From: Phaeosaccion multiseriatum
Lineage: Eukaryota; Ochrophyta, other classes
Reading direction: 5' to 3'
DNA length: 64,000 bases
NCBI GenBank assembly: GCA_965112735.1
Contig: OZ218957.1
Span: 1,612,001 to 1,676,000 of the forward strand
The position numbers and the translations under genes are program-made. Position 1 is the first letter of the stretch. Every line of letters starts with the position of its first letter. A model generated the notes under the pieces. That model did not search any database and was not told where the DNA came from. It worked only from the letters and a program-made list of their open reading frames with translations. Shown in pieces: positions 9,268-18,156 of the stretch.

Positions 9268-12200
9268 TCAGGCGGCCGCTCCGTCGATGGCTCCCATGAG
9301 CCCCCAGTCGAGGGTTTCTGCTGCTTCGTGCTGCGTCATCGTGGCTCGAAGGAGGGTGCCATACCTGATCTCCCGCTGTGAGAGGGCGCGTTGAAGGGCG
9401 AGGGACAGTTGTTGGCGCAGGAGGCCCTTGATGGGGCCCGTGGCTGCCGCCGCTGCGGGGCCGAGCCCTCTTGATGCCTTGTGGATGGCCATCGCCTCGA
9501 TGAGCTCGTCCGTTTGGTGGCCCAGTCTGCCGTACGTCTCGATTGCAATGCACTTCAGGGTTGAAGTCCCGGGCAGAAAACTGCCCAGGTAGTGAATGCG
9601 CTTGCGCTCTTCGGCGGCGGCTGCTGCGTGGCCTGGCGTGGTGGAGGCCCGTCCCACGTGGGTGGGGGTGGTGGGGTTGGTGACGGTGATGTCGCAGAGG
9701 AGGTTTCTCCGCAGGGGTGCGTCCGCTCCCGGGAAGCTACCTGCGGGATAGGTCAGATCCATGCGTAGGTCTCGGCCTGCTCGGGTGCCCGTGGGGCCGT
9801 CGAAGCAGGTCTGGTCCTCTACACGTGCTCCTCCAATGCCCACGCTGTGCATCATCCTCCCGAAGGCCTTGACGAGGAGGTGGTGTGTGTGGTTGTGGAG
9901 GCCGGTGCGGGGGCAGATGGTGGCGTGGGTGGTGCTTGCCGTGCGGGCGCAGCCTGTGCCGAGGCAGGGTGGGGGCGGGTCCGCGTATGGCGTGTTGACA
10001 CCGAGGTTGCGACGAAGGGCCATGGTCCATTCTGCGGGGGCCATGGTGTTGTGGCCGTGGGGGAGCGCTCCGAGGAAGGCCATGGCGCCCCTTCCTCGCT
10101 GTGAGTGGAGTCGGGCTGTTGCCATTTCCTGTGTCTCCTCTCCCCTCTGTGCCTCTGCCGGTGTGACGTCGATGGTGGCGATGCTCTGCGTCAGCTCCTC
10201 ATGGCGGCGTTTGTGGATGAAGGTGGTGAGGGCCTTCTGGACGCCGTGGGTCGGTTGACGGCCTGCCTGATGGCTCCTGCGCACGTTGCGTCGCGCTGTG
10301 TCTTGGGCTTGGTGGTCAGGCGGCTCGAGTACGCGTGAGCGGGCCTCGTCGAACTGTGCCTGACCCACTGCTTGGATGAGGGGGGCCTCAGGGACCCCCT
10401 CCTCGTGCAGGAGGTTGACGCTGTCGGCGACGCTCTTGAGGGCTCCGTTGGTGAACAGCTGGTCCGGTAGGGCGCTCTCTTGGGAGCCGTCCCGGCGTGC
10501 GGTGCGGCTGAGCAGGGGGGAGGGTGAGCATCTTGTTGCCAAGGTATGCTGCTGGGGCGATGTCGTGGAGGCTGGTGAGGCCGAGGCCGCCGAAGCGCCG
10601 TGCCGTATGCATTTGTAGGCGCTGTGTCTCCGTCCATGGCTCCTCTTGTGCATCTGCGGCCTGCTCCAGAGGGGGGCATCGGGGAGGCGCATGATGTGGG
10701 CCAGTGTCGCCCTGTTGGTGCGGTCTGCCCTGCTGCCGAGGGCGCGTCGGAAGATGGAGGGGTCAATGGCTCTCGCCAGGTGTGTGAGCCTGGCTGGGAG
10801 GCATTGGAGGAGGACGAGGGTGGCCGCCTGGGTGTTGTCCCACTCGCTGCAGTGTTTGGCGAGTTGGAGGTAGCCCCTGGGGTCTTCTTGGCCGAGGATG
10901 TTGCGGAGGTACTCTTCGATGTACTCCTCCGTGCCGACGGGGATGCCGGCTACCACGGTACCCTCGGTGGCAAGTGTGGCGCCCTGCCGTTGGGCGTGGT
11001 CCCTGTCAGCCTGTGTTGGCTGCTTGCCTTTGCCCATGAGGTAAACCGTTTTCCTCTCGTTGAACTCGAGGCCCAAGCCTCGGAATTGGGCTTGGAGATG
11101 GGCATGGCGTGGGGCGTAGGTCTCTAGGGGTGCGTCGGGTTCCAGCTGGTCCATGAGGTCGTCTGCGTAGGCGGAGATGGTGGGGCGGTTCGCTGCGGTG
11201 TCGGCTGTGTTCTGAACTTTCAGCACTGGGTGGATGGCGGCTGCGAACATGAGAGGCCCTTCTGGTGCTCCTTGGTTGACTCCGGAGCTCTGGTGGATGG
11301 TCTGGGTGCCGTCTGGTGTGAGGGCGTTGTGGGCGGAGGCGTGGGAGAGGCTGGCGATGGCGTAGTTGATGCCTGCTGGGTCGATGGTAGGGAGTGCGCC
11401 TGAGGCTAGGACGCCTCTGGCACGCGACACGCGGGTGTAGGCCTTGGTGATGTCATGCAGCACGACGGTTTTGCCGGCATCGTGCGCTAGCTGGGCTGCT
11501 GCGGCGTGTGTTTCCCCTCCGCCTCTGACCGCTACCGCTAGCTGTCCTGCGCTTCTGAGCTCTGGGCCCACCCTGTCCGCGATGAGCTTCATGTGACAGC
11601 TCTCCACGAGGCTGCGGTAGAGGTTGGGGGATGTCACAGGACGCGCTTTCTCGCCGAGGGCTGCGGCGCTGGTGCTGAACCACCGTTTGGCGAGCTGTGG
11701 AGGCAGTGGAGTGTCCCCCGTTCGGAGCAGCTCGTAGGTGTCAGTCAGAGCCTCCACGATTGCGTACTCCTGGGGGCTGTCCGGGGGGTACTTGACGTGG
11801 CTCGCCCTGCGCCCGTCTGCTCCTTGGCCCTTCCAGAAGTTGACCCTCCGGTAGGTCAGCAGCATGGCTGTGCTGATCTCCTCTCTGGTGACGTCGTTGC
11901 CATTCTCGGGGTGCTCCTGCACCTGGGTTCTGGCGTACTCCCTGGCTGCTGCTGCTGCTGTGTTGATCTCTTCGAGGCTCTCGTCGACGTGCGCTTGCTG
12001 GAGGCGTCTAAAGGTCTCGTGTGTGGGAGGGAGGTGGCCGTCTCTGCTCTTTGTGCTGAGCCTCGCGGCGGCCTTGTGCAGGCCTCCGGGTTTGGTGAGC
12101 AGGTGGGCGCAGGTTTCTCTCCGTCGCTCCTCTGTCTGTGCCTGTGCTGGGGGTGGTGGGCGGCGTGCGTGTGCTGTGGCTATCGCTGCTTGTGCGAGTG

Positions 12201-14427
12201 GGGCGATGTCGAGGTCGAGGACCATCTGTATCCGCTGCTGGCGGCTGTAGGCTCCGTCTTTAGAGAAGAGCATGGCAGGGAGGAGGTGGTGGAAGACATC
12301 CCATGCCAGAAGGGTGTGGAGGGTGGCGTCGGTGGGGCCGTTCTTGTGGGCCCTCAGCGCCCTGTTCCAGTTGTTGAGCGCTCTTTGCTGTAAGCTGATA
12401 ATCGAGCTGACGTGGCGGGGGTTGCACTGCGCTACTGTCTCAAACACGAGTGTTGAGAGGATGGTACCCTGCGGGTCCAGGGCCCCTAGGCGGAGGACGT
12501 TTGGGTGCTGCATGGGCCATCCTTCCTCGGGTGTATCGTCGTTGGCTGGCCCTTCTCCGTCCCCTCCGTCCCCGCCGCTACCTCCTTGGCCTCTGCTCCG
12601 TCCTCCTCCCCCTCGTCTCGCTGCTGCTGCTGTGGTTCCTTGCGTGCGTGTGCTATCTCCCCCTGCCCTTTCTCTCTGAGGTCCCCTCTCTGCTGCTGCT
12701 CCTTGTCCGTTTCCTTCCCCCCTCCCTCGTCCTCCTCTTCCTCCTTCTACTCCACTTGGCGCTGCTGCGATTGCGCCTCCTCCTCCTCCTCCTCCTTCTT
12801 CCGCGTGCCCTCGCCCTCCTCCTCTGCCCGTGGGGGTGGTGGGTTGGTACGGGTTGAGCCTGGCCGTTGCTGTCGTGTGCTGGGGCGTTGCCGTACGCGA
12901 CGGGTCCTCGTTTGGGTCTGGGCCTAGATAGGCGTTCTCGAGGTCGTTGAGGGGGCCTTGGTAGGCCGATGCTGCGTTGCCTTGGGTGAGGATGGTCCTG
13001 AGGGCGGGGATGGCTCGTTGAGCTTGGTAGCCAGCCATGCAGCCTTGCGCGGGGCAGGGGAGGTTGCCTGGTGGTATGACGGGCTGCTGGTTGGCTCTCC
13101 TCAGTGTGGCTTGGTCGTTCAGGTGGTGAAGGAGGCACGCGGGGTGAACGGTGTGTTGGCAGCGTCGGGTGCGTACTGGCCACTCCGTGGTTGGTGCGAT
13201 GAAAGGGGGGTCCGCGTCTGACATGCATATGCAGCATATCGGGGCTGGGGGGGCGGTAGGTTGGGGTGGGGGTGTGTGTCGGGTGGTGGGGGGTGGCTGG
13301 GACTGGCGGCGTCGCCCTTGGCTGGCCTGCGCGTGCTGCTGATGCGAGTCTCTGCGCTCCCTCGCTAGGCGATCCCTTGCGCGGCCCATAGCTCTCCCTC
13401 CTTGTGCTGTGATGGCCTGCTCGATCGTGTGCCGGTAGCAGGGGTTGCGGCAGTAGGGGCAGAGGTGGTCGTTGCGGTTGGGGTACGTGCTCATGACTCC
13501 CAATGCGCAGTGGTTGTGCACGTGATGTTCGTCTTCGTGCATGGCGACTTGTGCTTGGCCAGTGAGCGGTTCCATACACACCGGGCAGTTGGGTAGCTCC
13601 TCGTTGTTGGTGGGGTCGCCTCCTCCTTCTGCTTCGTCACCTCCTCCCTCTGCTTGCCCTTCCCCTCCTTCTGCCGCTGCTTCCCGTGCCAGTGCTGGGC
13701 GCTCTCCTCCGCCTCTGCTGTTTTCGCCCTCTCCCCCCCCTGCTACTACTCTTCCGTCGCGGTCTCCTCGTCCCCCTCCCCTGTGTCCCGCTCGCTCTCC
13801 TCTCCCTTCTCCCTCCGGGTCGTGCTCCCGTGTAGTGTCTGTCCCACCTGCTCTTGTCGGTGGGGGCATGCTGCGAGCTCGTGGTGGGATGGTTGACGAT
13901 GCCGGGAGGTGTGCTGCTTCGTATGCTCGTATGCATGTGTGGCATATGGGCTGCCGTAGGCCTGCTTGCGGGAAGCTTCTGAGGAGGGATCTGCCGGAGT
14001 TTCTGTGGGCCAGGTTGCCGCATCCACGTATACAGTCACGTAGCTGATACGTTCTGTTCTGTGGTCCGCTCTGTGGGCCGTTGGCGCGGTACCACAGGAT
14101 TGACGCGGCCTGGGGGTGGTGTTCGCGCATCCATCGTTCCCACTCTCGGCCGCGGTTGGGGTGGTGGCTCAACTGGTGCCTGTTGAGGCGGTCTCTGGAC
14201 CTGCCGACCGTGACGAAGGTGTCATTGCACTGTTCGAAGTTGCAGAGGACTCCCGTGGCGATGTAGTTGTTGTCAATGTTCCTGCGGTACGCTGTGGTGT
14301 TGTTGTGGGTGTCGTCCGTCTGTGGCGTGGTTGTGTCACTGTGGGTGGGGGTGTTGGCGGTCCTGGTGCGGTTCCCCGGGGGGCCTGCCTCGTGCGTAAG
14401 GCGAGGGCTTGCCCCGGCGCCCACCAC
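9268..14427 (-). CDS. ORF2: C2H2 / RING-like fingers / reverse transcriptase / endonuclease polyprotein
   Basis: About 1,719 codons; numbering starts at a GTG, since no ATG is obvious at the 5' edge. Residues 62-88 form a C2H2-like finger (C62, C67, H84, H88). C132, C136, C162 and C165 form a Cys cluster. C281-x2-C284 ... H304/H306-C307 ... C323-x2-C326 is RING-like. C398-x2-C401 ... C423-x-H425-x2-H428-x2-C431 ... C458-x4-C463 is close to a RING-H2. Gly/Pro/Arg-rich linkers separate them. RT follows, with YADD at 11,158-11,169, then the CCHC knuckle and restriction-like endonuclease (CIAIETYGRLG near the end). Relative to copies A and B, one G is missing at 10,671-10,676 and two at 10,515-10,520. 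Together they restore the frame but leave about 53 codons misread between RT and endonuclease. Confidence 0.85.
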   Translation of the reverse strand: MVGAGASPRLTHEAGPPGNRTRTANTPTHSDTTTPQTDDTHNNTTAYRRNIDNNYIATGVLCNFEQCNDTFVTVGRSRDRLNRHQLSHHPNRGREWERWMREHHPQAASILWYRANGPQSGPQNRTYQLRDCIRGCGNLAHRNSGRSLLRSFPQAGLRQPICHTCIRAYEAAHLPASSTIPPRARSMPPPTRAGGTDTTREHDPEGEGRGERAGHRGGGRGDRDGRVVAGGGEGENSRGGGERPALAREAAAEGGEGQAEGGGDEAEGGGDPTNNEELPNCPVCMEPLTGQAQVAMHEDEHHVHNHCALGVMSTYPNRNDHLCPYCRNPCYRHTIEQAITAQGGRAMGRARDRLARERRDSHQQHAQASQGRRRQSQPPPTTRHTPPPQPTAPPAPICCICMSDADPPFIAPTTEWPVRTRRCQHTVHPACLLHHLNDQATLRRANQQPVIPPGNLPCPAQGCMAGYQAQRAIPALRTILTQGNAASAYQGPLNDLENAYLGPDPNEDPSRTATPQHTTATARLNPYQPTTPTGRGGGRGHAEEGGGGGGGAIAAAPSGVEGGRGGRGRGEGNGQGAAAERGPQRERAGGDSTRTQGTTAAAARRGGGGRSRGQGGSGGDGGDGEGPANDDTPEEGWPMQHPNVLRLGALDPQGTILSTLVFETVAQCNPRHVSSIISLQQRALNNWNRALRAHKNGPTDATLHTLLAWDVFHHLLPAMLFSKDGAYSRQQRIQMVLDLDIAPLAQAAIATAHARRPPPPAQAQTEERRRETCAHLLTKPGGLHKAAARLSTKSRDGHLPPTHETFRRLQQAHVDESLEEINTAAAAAREYARTQVQEHPENGNDVTREEISTAMLLTYRRVNFWKGQGADGRRASHVKYPPDSPQEYAIVEALTDTYELLRTGDTPLPPQLAKRWFSTSAAALGEKARPVTSPNLYRSLVESCHMKLIADRVGPELRSAGQLAVAVRGGGETHAAAAQLAHDAGKTVVLHDITKAYTRVSRARGVLASGALPTIDPAGINYAIASLSHASAHNALTPDGTQTIHQSSGVNQGAPEGPLMFAAAIHPVLKVQNTADTAANRPTISAYADDLMDQLEPDAPLETYAPRHAHLQAQFRGLGLEFNERKTVYLMGKGKQPTQADRDHAQRQGATLATEGTVVAGIPVGTEEYIEEYLRNILGQEDPRGYLQLAKHCSEWDNTQAATLVLLQCLPARLTHLARAIDPSIFRRALGSRADRTNRATLAHIMRLPDAPLWSRPQMHKRSHGRRHSAYKCIRHGASAASASPASTTSPQQHTLATRCSPSPLLSRTARRDGSQESALPDQLFTNGALKSVADSVNLLHEEGVPEAPLIQAVGQAQFDEARSRVLEPPDHQAQDTARRNVRRSHQAGRQPTHGVQKALTTFIHKRRHEELTQSIATIDVTPAEAQRGEETQEMATARLHSQRGRGAMAFLGALPHGHNTMAPAEWTMALRRNLGVNTPYADPPPPCLGTGCARTASTTHATICPRTGLHNHTHHLLVKAFGRMMHSVGIGGARVEDQTCFDGPTGTRAGRDLRMDLTYPAGSFPGADAPLRRNLLCDITVTNPTTPTHVGRASTTPGHAAAAAEERKRIHYLGSFLPGTSTLKCIAIETYGRLGHQTDELIEAMAIHKASRGLGPAAAAATGPIKGLLRQQLSLALQRALSQREIRYGTLLRATMTQHEAAETLDWGLMGAIDGAAA

Positions 14428-15641
14428 GGTGTGGCCATGGTGTTGGCGAAGGGGGAGGTGGTGGTGTTGTTGGTGTGGTCGCGTAGGGCGTGGCCGTAGC
14501 GCTCAACGATGGCTTGGACGTCGGGTAATACCGCGATGAGTTCCTCCTGTCGTGAGGCGGTGATGTAGTCGTTGACCAACTCGTTGGAGGTGATCTCTTG
14601 GCCTGCGAGCGTGTGGGCATAGGCCTCTACGATCTGTTGCCATCCAAGGGGGTAATCTCCTCCCCCATGTGGTCTTCCGGGGGTGGTGGGGGGGCCTCCG
14701 CTCCTTAGAGCTTGTCTGAGGAGGGGCATATAGAAGTGCGAGTTGGTAGGCGGGAGCGCCGCGTCGCGCTGGTGGCGTATGGTGTTGCTCCATGTCGTTG
14801 GTGCGTGTCCATGCGTGTCTGTTTCGAGTGATGCTGTCTCTTCCTCGTGCGTCGTGGGGGGTGGTCGTACGAGGTCGGCGATGGCCTCGGCCGTGTTGTG
14901 GTGGGTCAGTTCCGTCGCGGTGAGGTTTAGGCTTGCGAACTCAGCGCTGATGCGTCGGCTGGCGGATGCTGGCGCTTGTTCGTTGAAGAAGAGGTTCGGG
15001 TGTTGCCGTATGGGGGTCGTGGCTGTGAGGTGGGTGTCTTCGTATTCGTCTTGGAGGATGGAGACGATTTGCTCTGTGATCCCGTGTGCGTTTCTGTGAG
15101 TTGACGCGTTGGTGGTTTGGGCTGGATCTGAGGCTCGGAAAGTGGCGGTTGGCCTTTCCGGGCTGCGTGCTCGGGGGGTCCTGCTTCGTCCCCTTGGCCT
15201 CGTGGTTGGCTGCATGGGTGCTGGGCTGGTCGCTGTGGGGGGTGGTGCTGTTGTAGGGCCTGTTGTCTCGCTGGCGGGCGTGGTAGATCTCCTGGCGGCT
15301 GGTGCTGTTTGTTGCCGTGTCGTTGAGATCGGTTGTGGTTGCTGCTGCTGGGGGTGGGCTTCCGCTGCTGTTGCTGTGGGTTCCGTGAGTGCTGGTGGGA
15401 GCTGTGGGTCCTGCGGGAGGGTGTTGCGGGGTGCTGCGGCCGCTGGTGGAGCCGTGATGGGGGTGGGCACGCCTTCCCGTGCTGGTGTTTGGCGAATTGC
15501 TGCTGCCGCTGCCCGTCTCTCCCTTCTTTCGAGCCGCTGCTGATCGCGGCTCATAGGTGGCTCCTGCTGGGTTGCTGTGAGGTTTGCTGGTGTCTCCTGG
15601 GCTCCGGGGGGCCGCGTGGCCCCCCTGTCGTCCCCTTCCAT
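14169..15641 (-). CDS. ORF1: Pro/Thr/Ala-rich protein of the non-LTR element
   Basis: 490 codons. The ATG at 15,641 lies in an excellent start context (GCCACCATGG on the minus strand). The protein is low-complexity and rich in Pro, Thr, Ala, Gln and Arg, with a basic RGRSRTPRARSPER stretch. The last third is more regular (PLGWQQIVEAYAHTLAGQEI ... VQAIVERYGHALRDH) and may be a folded domain. I recognise no family. It overlaps ORF2 by 259 bases. ORF2 is in the -1 frame, and a C6 run in the overlap (14,378-14,383) could be the slip point. A role in RNA binding is plausible for an ORF1 product but is not shown. Confidence 0.75.
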   Translation of the reverse strand: MEGDDRGATRPPGAQETPANLTATQQEPPMSRDQQRLERRERRAAAAAIRQTPAREGVPTPITAPPAAAAPRNTLPQDPQLPPALTEPTATAAEAHPQQQQPQPISTTRQQTAPAARRSTTPASETTGPTTAPPPTATSPAPMQPTTRPRGRSRTPRARSPERPTATFRASDPAQTTNASTHRNAHGITEQIVSILQDEYEDTHLTATTPIRQHPNLFFNEQAPASASRRISAEFASLNLTATELTHHNTAEAIADLVRPPPTTHEEETASLETDTHGHAPTTWSNTIRHQRDAALPPTNSHFYMPLLRQALRSGGPPTTPGRPHGGGDYPLGWQQIVEAYAHTLAGQEITSNELVNDYITASRQEELIAVLPDVQAIVERYGHALRDHTNNTTTSPFANTMATPWWAPGQALALRTRQAPRGTAPGPPTPPPTVTQPRHRRTTPTTTPQRTAGTLTTTTSPRESSATSNSAMTPSSRSAGPETASTGTS

Positions 15642-15688
15642 GGTGGCCCTGTCTTAAGCAGAAAAAAAGATGGGGTGTGTGTGAGAAG

Positions 15689-15763
15689 CAGCGGGTCCGA
15701 GGAGGATTGTGCACTAGGCATGGAGCTGTGGTCAAGAGGTGTACTGTGGAGGGGTGTGAGAAG
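15689..15763 (+). other. Host target repeat unit 3
   Basis: A plus-strand host repeat reading QRVRGGLCTRHGAVVKRCTV then EGCEK. It lies between the 5' end of copy C and the tiny copy E. It ends in AGGGGTGTGAGAAG (15,750-15,763), the left target duplication of copy E. Confidence 0.75.
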
Positions 15764-15820
15764 TATATTAGAGCTTATGGGCTCAGTATTGGAGCGCTCG
15801 AGGTAAGTTGTAACCATGTG
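15764..15820 (-). mobile_element. Retroelement copy E: 57-base 3'-end stub with perfect target duplication
   Basis: Only the last 57 bases of the element are present. They are flanked on both sides by the identical 14-mer AGGGGTGTGAGAAG (15,750-15,763 and 15,821-15,834). The next host repeat continues directly afterwards. This is the cleanest integration in the window and defines the insertion site and the element's 3' end. Read on the host strand it contains GAG|GTAAGT, a strong-looking splice donor, at 15,800-15,808. Confidence 0.93.
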
Positions 15821-16587
15821 AGGGGTGTGAGAAGCATCCGATCCAAGGAGGATTATGCATTAGGCATGGAGCTGTGGTCAAGATGTGTACTGTGGAGGGG
15901 TGTGAGAAGCAAGCAAGAGGTGGATGTGATGGAATGTGTTGGCGTCATGCTCGAATGAAAGGGGAGGGAGCGGAGCAGACGGGGAAGATAACCCAGGGCA
16001 CGCCTAAACCCAAGCGAGGAGCTGCCACCGACATCGATACGAGAGGAAGGAAGAGGGCGAAGTTCCCCCCTTCAGTTGAGGGAGGGGAGAGGCAGCAGGA
16101 AGAGAAGGCAGCAGCGGAGGAGGATGGGGATGGAGTAGGTTTGCTTGCGAGGCTGGGGCTTCATGTCGGGGATGAGATTCAGCTTCCCAATGGTCTGTGG
16201 AGAGAGCTGGAAGATGCTGCTGCCGACGCTGCCATAGCCTGCTGGGGCCACCGGGATAGGCAGCTGTCGAATGGCGTGGTGGTGTCTGTGGGCCAGAGTA
16301 AGGTGTTGCTGCTGCCCCATTACGCTGTGCGCACCAAGAGGAAGGGGACCAGCCTGGAGAGCACGATTCGAGGCTTTGTGTCTGCCTACCAGCGCTATCG
16401 CTCAGGAGGAGGAGGGGGTGACGAGGATGACGAGAAGCAGCAGGACGAGTGGGAGGTGCTGGAGGAGAGCATGGTGGCGGCGAGTGAGAAGAAGAGGCGG
16501 GGACGGAAGGCGCTGCGAGCGTGCGTGCGTGTGGGGCGCGTGGCAGGGGCTTGTGCTGGTGCTGATACCTCGGGACTGGGGATGTAG
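15821..16587 (+). CDS. C-terminal exon of host Cys/His-repeat protein (retroelement target gene)
   Basis: The open frame reads EGCEKHPIQGGLCIRHGAVV then KMCTVEGCEKQARGGCDG, then MCWRHARMKGEG: repeats of C-T-V-E-G-C-E-K ... G-G-x-C-x2-H. From general knowledge, such Cys/His repeats recur in large families in stramenopiles and other algae, and are probably metal-binding. A basic NLS-like stretch (RGRKRAK) follows. The rest of the tail is Gln/Glu-rich, then has a more ordered stretch (GLLARLGLHVGDEIQLPNGL ... SKVLLLPHYAVRT) and a second basic stretch (EKKRRGRK). Stop at 16,585-16,587. Upstream repeats are cut by retroelements, so the N-terminus is not in this window or the gene is broken. Function unknown. 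Confidence 0.65.
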
Positions 16588-17905
16588 TGACGCGAAGCCG
16601 TCCGCCTCATCGCCTGTCTTTCGGGGCCTGCCGACGGAGCTTGTGGCTCTCGGGGCCCGTACTTACGGAGCTTTTGCGAGGGTCGACGACCGACCGGCGG
16701 AAGAGGAAAAAGGAAGAGGAAGAGGAAGAGGAAGAGGAAGCGGAAGAAGCAGGGCTACCGCCATACGGGCATACGGGCAGTGTGCTTTGACTGTCCCTTT
16801 CCCTTCTCTGCGGGGCTACTGGAGCGACCACCGCACCACACCACACCACACCACACCACACCACACCACACCACACTGCACCTTCCCTCACTCCACTTGC
16901 TTGCTCAAGGCGCATCCGTGGCTCGGCTCATTATTGCTCTGCGGAAGGGCGTGAAGGTGAGGATGAGGGCGCTCTTTTGCTCCTTTCCTTGCGAAGGCAG
17001 CGGATGTCGAGTATGTAACGTACATGTCGTGAGTGAGTTGAGTTCCTTTGGAGAGGAGAGGAGAGAAGAGGAGTACAAGGGGATAAGAGGACAGGCCTTG
17101 TCAAGCTCTTGTCATGCGTTTGTCAAGCAAGTGCCAAGCAAGTGTCAAGCGCGACGGACGGATTGGGTTGAGAAGGCACCCCCACCCACCTGAAGCGGGG
17201 AGGCACCCAAGCCAAGACAGCAGATGGGGGAATCCACGCACGCACGCACGCACGTCGAGAGTGGGAAGGTGAAGGAATCAAGGAAGGAAGGAAGGAAGGA
17301 AGGAAGGAGGGCGGGCGAACGAGGAACGGTCGTCCCTCGAAAGGGACAGGAGGGGCAGCGAAGGGAAGGGAAGGGTCACGCAGATGTCCTCACCCTGATT
17401 GGTTGATGATTGTAATTCGCTGGTGGCTCTGCTGGGATTTACTTTCAGTCTCAGCTTATAAAGCTGAGCCGGTCAACTCCAAGGGCCGCCCCTGTCGCGC
17501 CAGAGCCATTGGACGGTCCTGGTTGCTTATCAGGGTTGGCGTTACAGACTGAAACGGAATGGCCCTTCGCCTCACCGTAACTGTATACCCGTAAGCGAGT
17601 AGAGAGAGCTTGGAGTTGGAAGCAGTTACAAAGAGCTTGAAAGCAGCAGCATACTGGTACATGTACACAAAGTGGAACGGGAGGTGAGACTCTCGCCTGT
17701 TTTTGTGAATCCAGGATAGTCTACACTATCCTTATTCTTAATGTACTGAGAGCCATTGGTGATCTTTTTTTACACGACTTACAAGGCCACAGGGGGGAGG
17801 GGGGGTGTTGCAAGTCGGCCCGACTCGCCTACAGCTCTCTTGCCTCTTGCCGTAGTGGCACAATTGTTTCCTCCCGCCCTTGAGTGAGAGAGCAAAGTGC
17901 TGTCT
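16588..17905. other. Gene-free spacer with simple repeats
   Basis: No coding exon that I can support. It holds a (CCACA)n run at 16,830-16,875, (ACGC)n at 17,237-17,253 and (AAGG)n at 17,280-17,307. There is a perfect hairpin CTCAGCTT-ATA-AAGCTGAG around 17,450-17,468. 17,400-17,760 is ordinary-complexity sequence without a recognisable RNA gene. Confidence 0.6.
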
Positions 17906-17969
17906 TTACACTACCTGGCTGCCAATTCCCTGCAGTTCTGCAGTGAACCCCCGCGCCCCCGTGTTCTCC

Positions 17970-18156
17970 CAAAGATGAAAGCGAAGGAACGAAGGAAGGA
18001 AGGAAGGAAGGAAGGGAGGAGGGAAGGAAGGAAGGAAGGAAGGAAGGAGGGAAGGAAGGAAGGAAGGAAGGAAGGAAGGAAGGAAGGAAGGAAGGAAGGA
18101 AGGAAGGAAGGAAGGAAGGAAGGAAGGAAGGAAGGAAGGAAGGAAGGAAGGAAGGG
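17970..18156. repeat. (AAGG)n microsatellite
   Basis: About 185 bases of GGAA/AAGG tetranucleotide with a few GGG interruptions near the left end. It lies between the spacer and the 36-bp minisatellite. Confidence 0.95.

Larger units (their letters stand above)
8947..15670 (-). mobile_element. Longest copy (C) of the site-specific RING-finger non-LTR retrotransposon
   Basis: About 6.7 kb, bounded by AGGGGTGTGAGATG (8,933-8,946) on the left and TGGGGTGTGTGTGAGAAG (15,671-15,688) on the right; both are versions of the common target. On the element strand it has a roughly 30-base 5' leader, ORF1 (ATG at 15,641), the overlapping ORF2, and about 320 bases of 3' untranslated sequence ending ...TCTAATATA without a poly-A tail. 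The missing poly-A tail, fixed 3' end, variable 5' truncation of sister copies and 14-base target duplication fit target-primed reverse transcription by a site-specific element. It may be slightly defective (see the two G-run indels). Confidence 0.88.
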
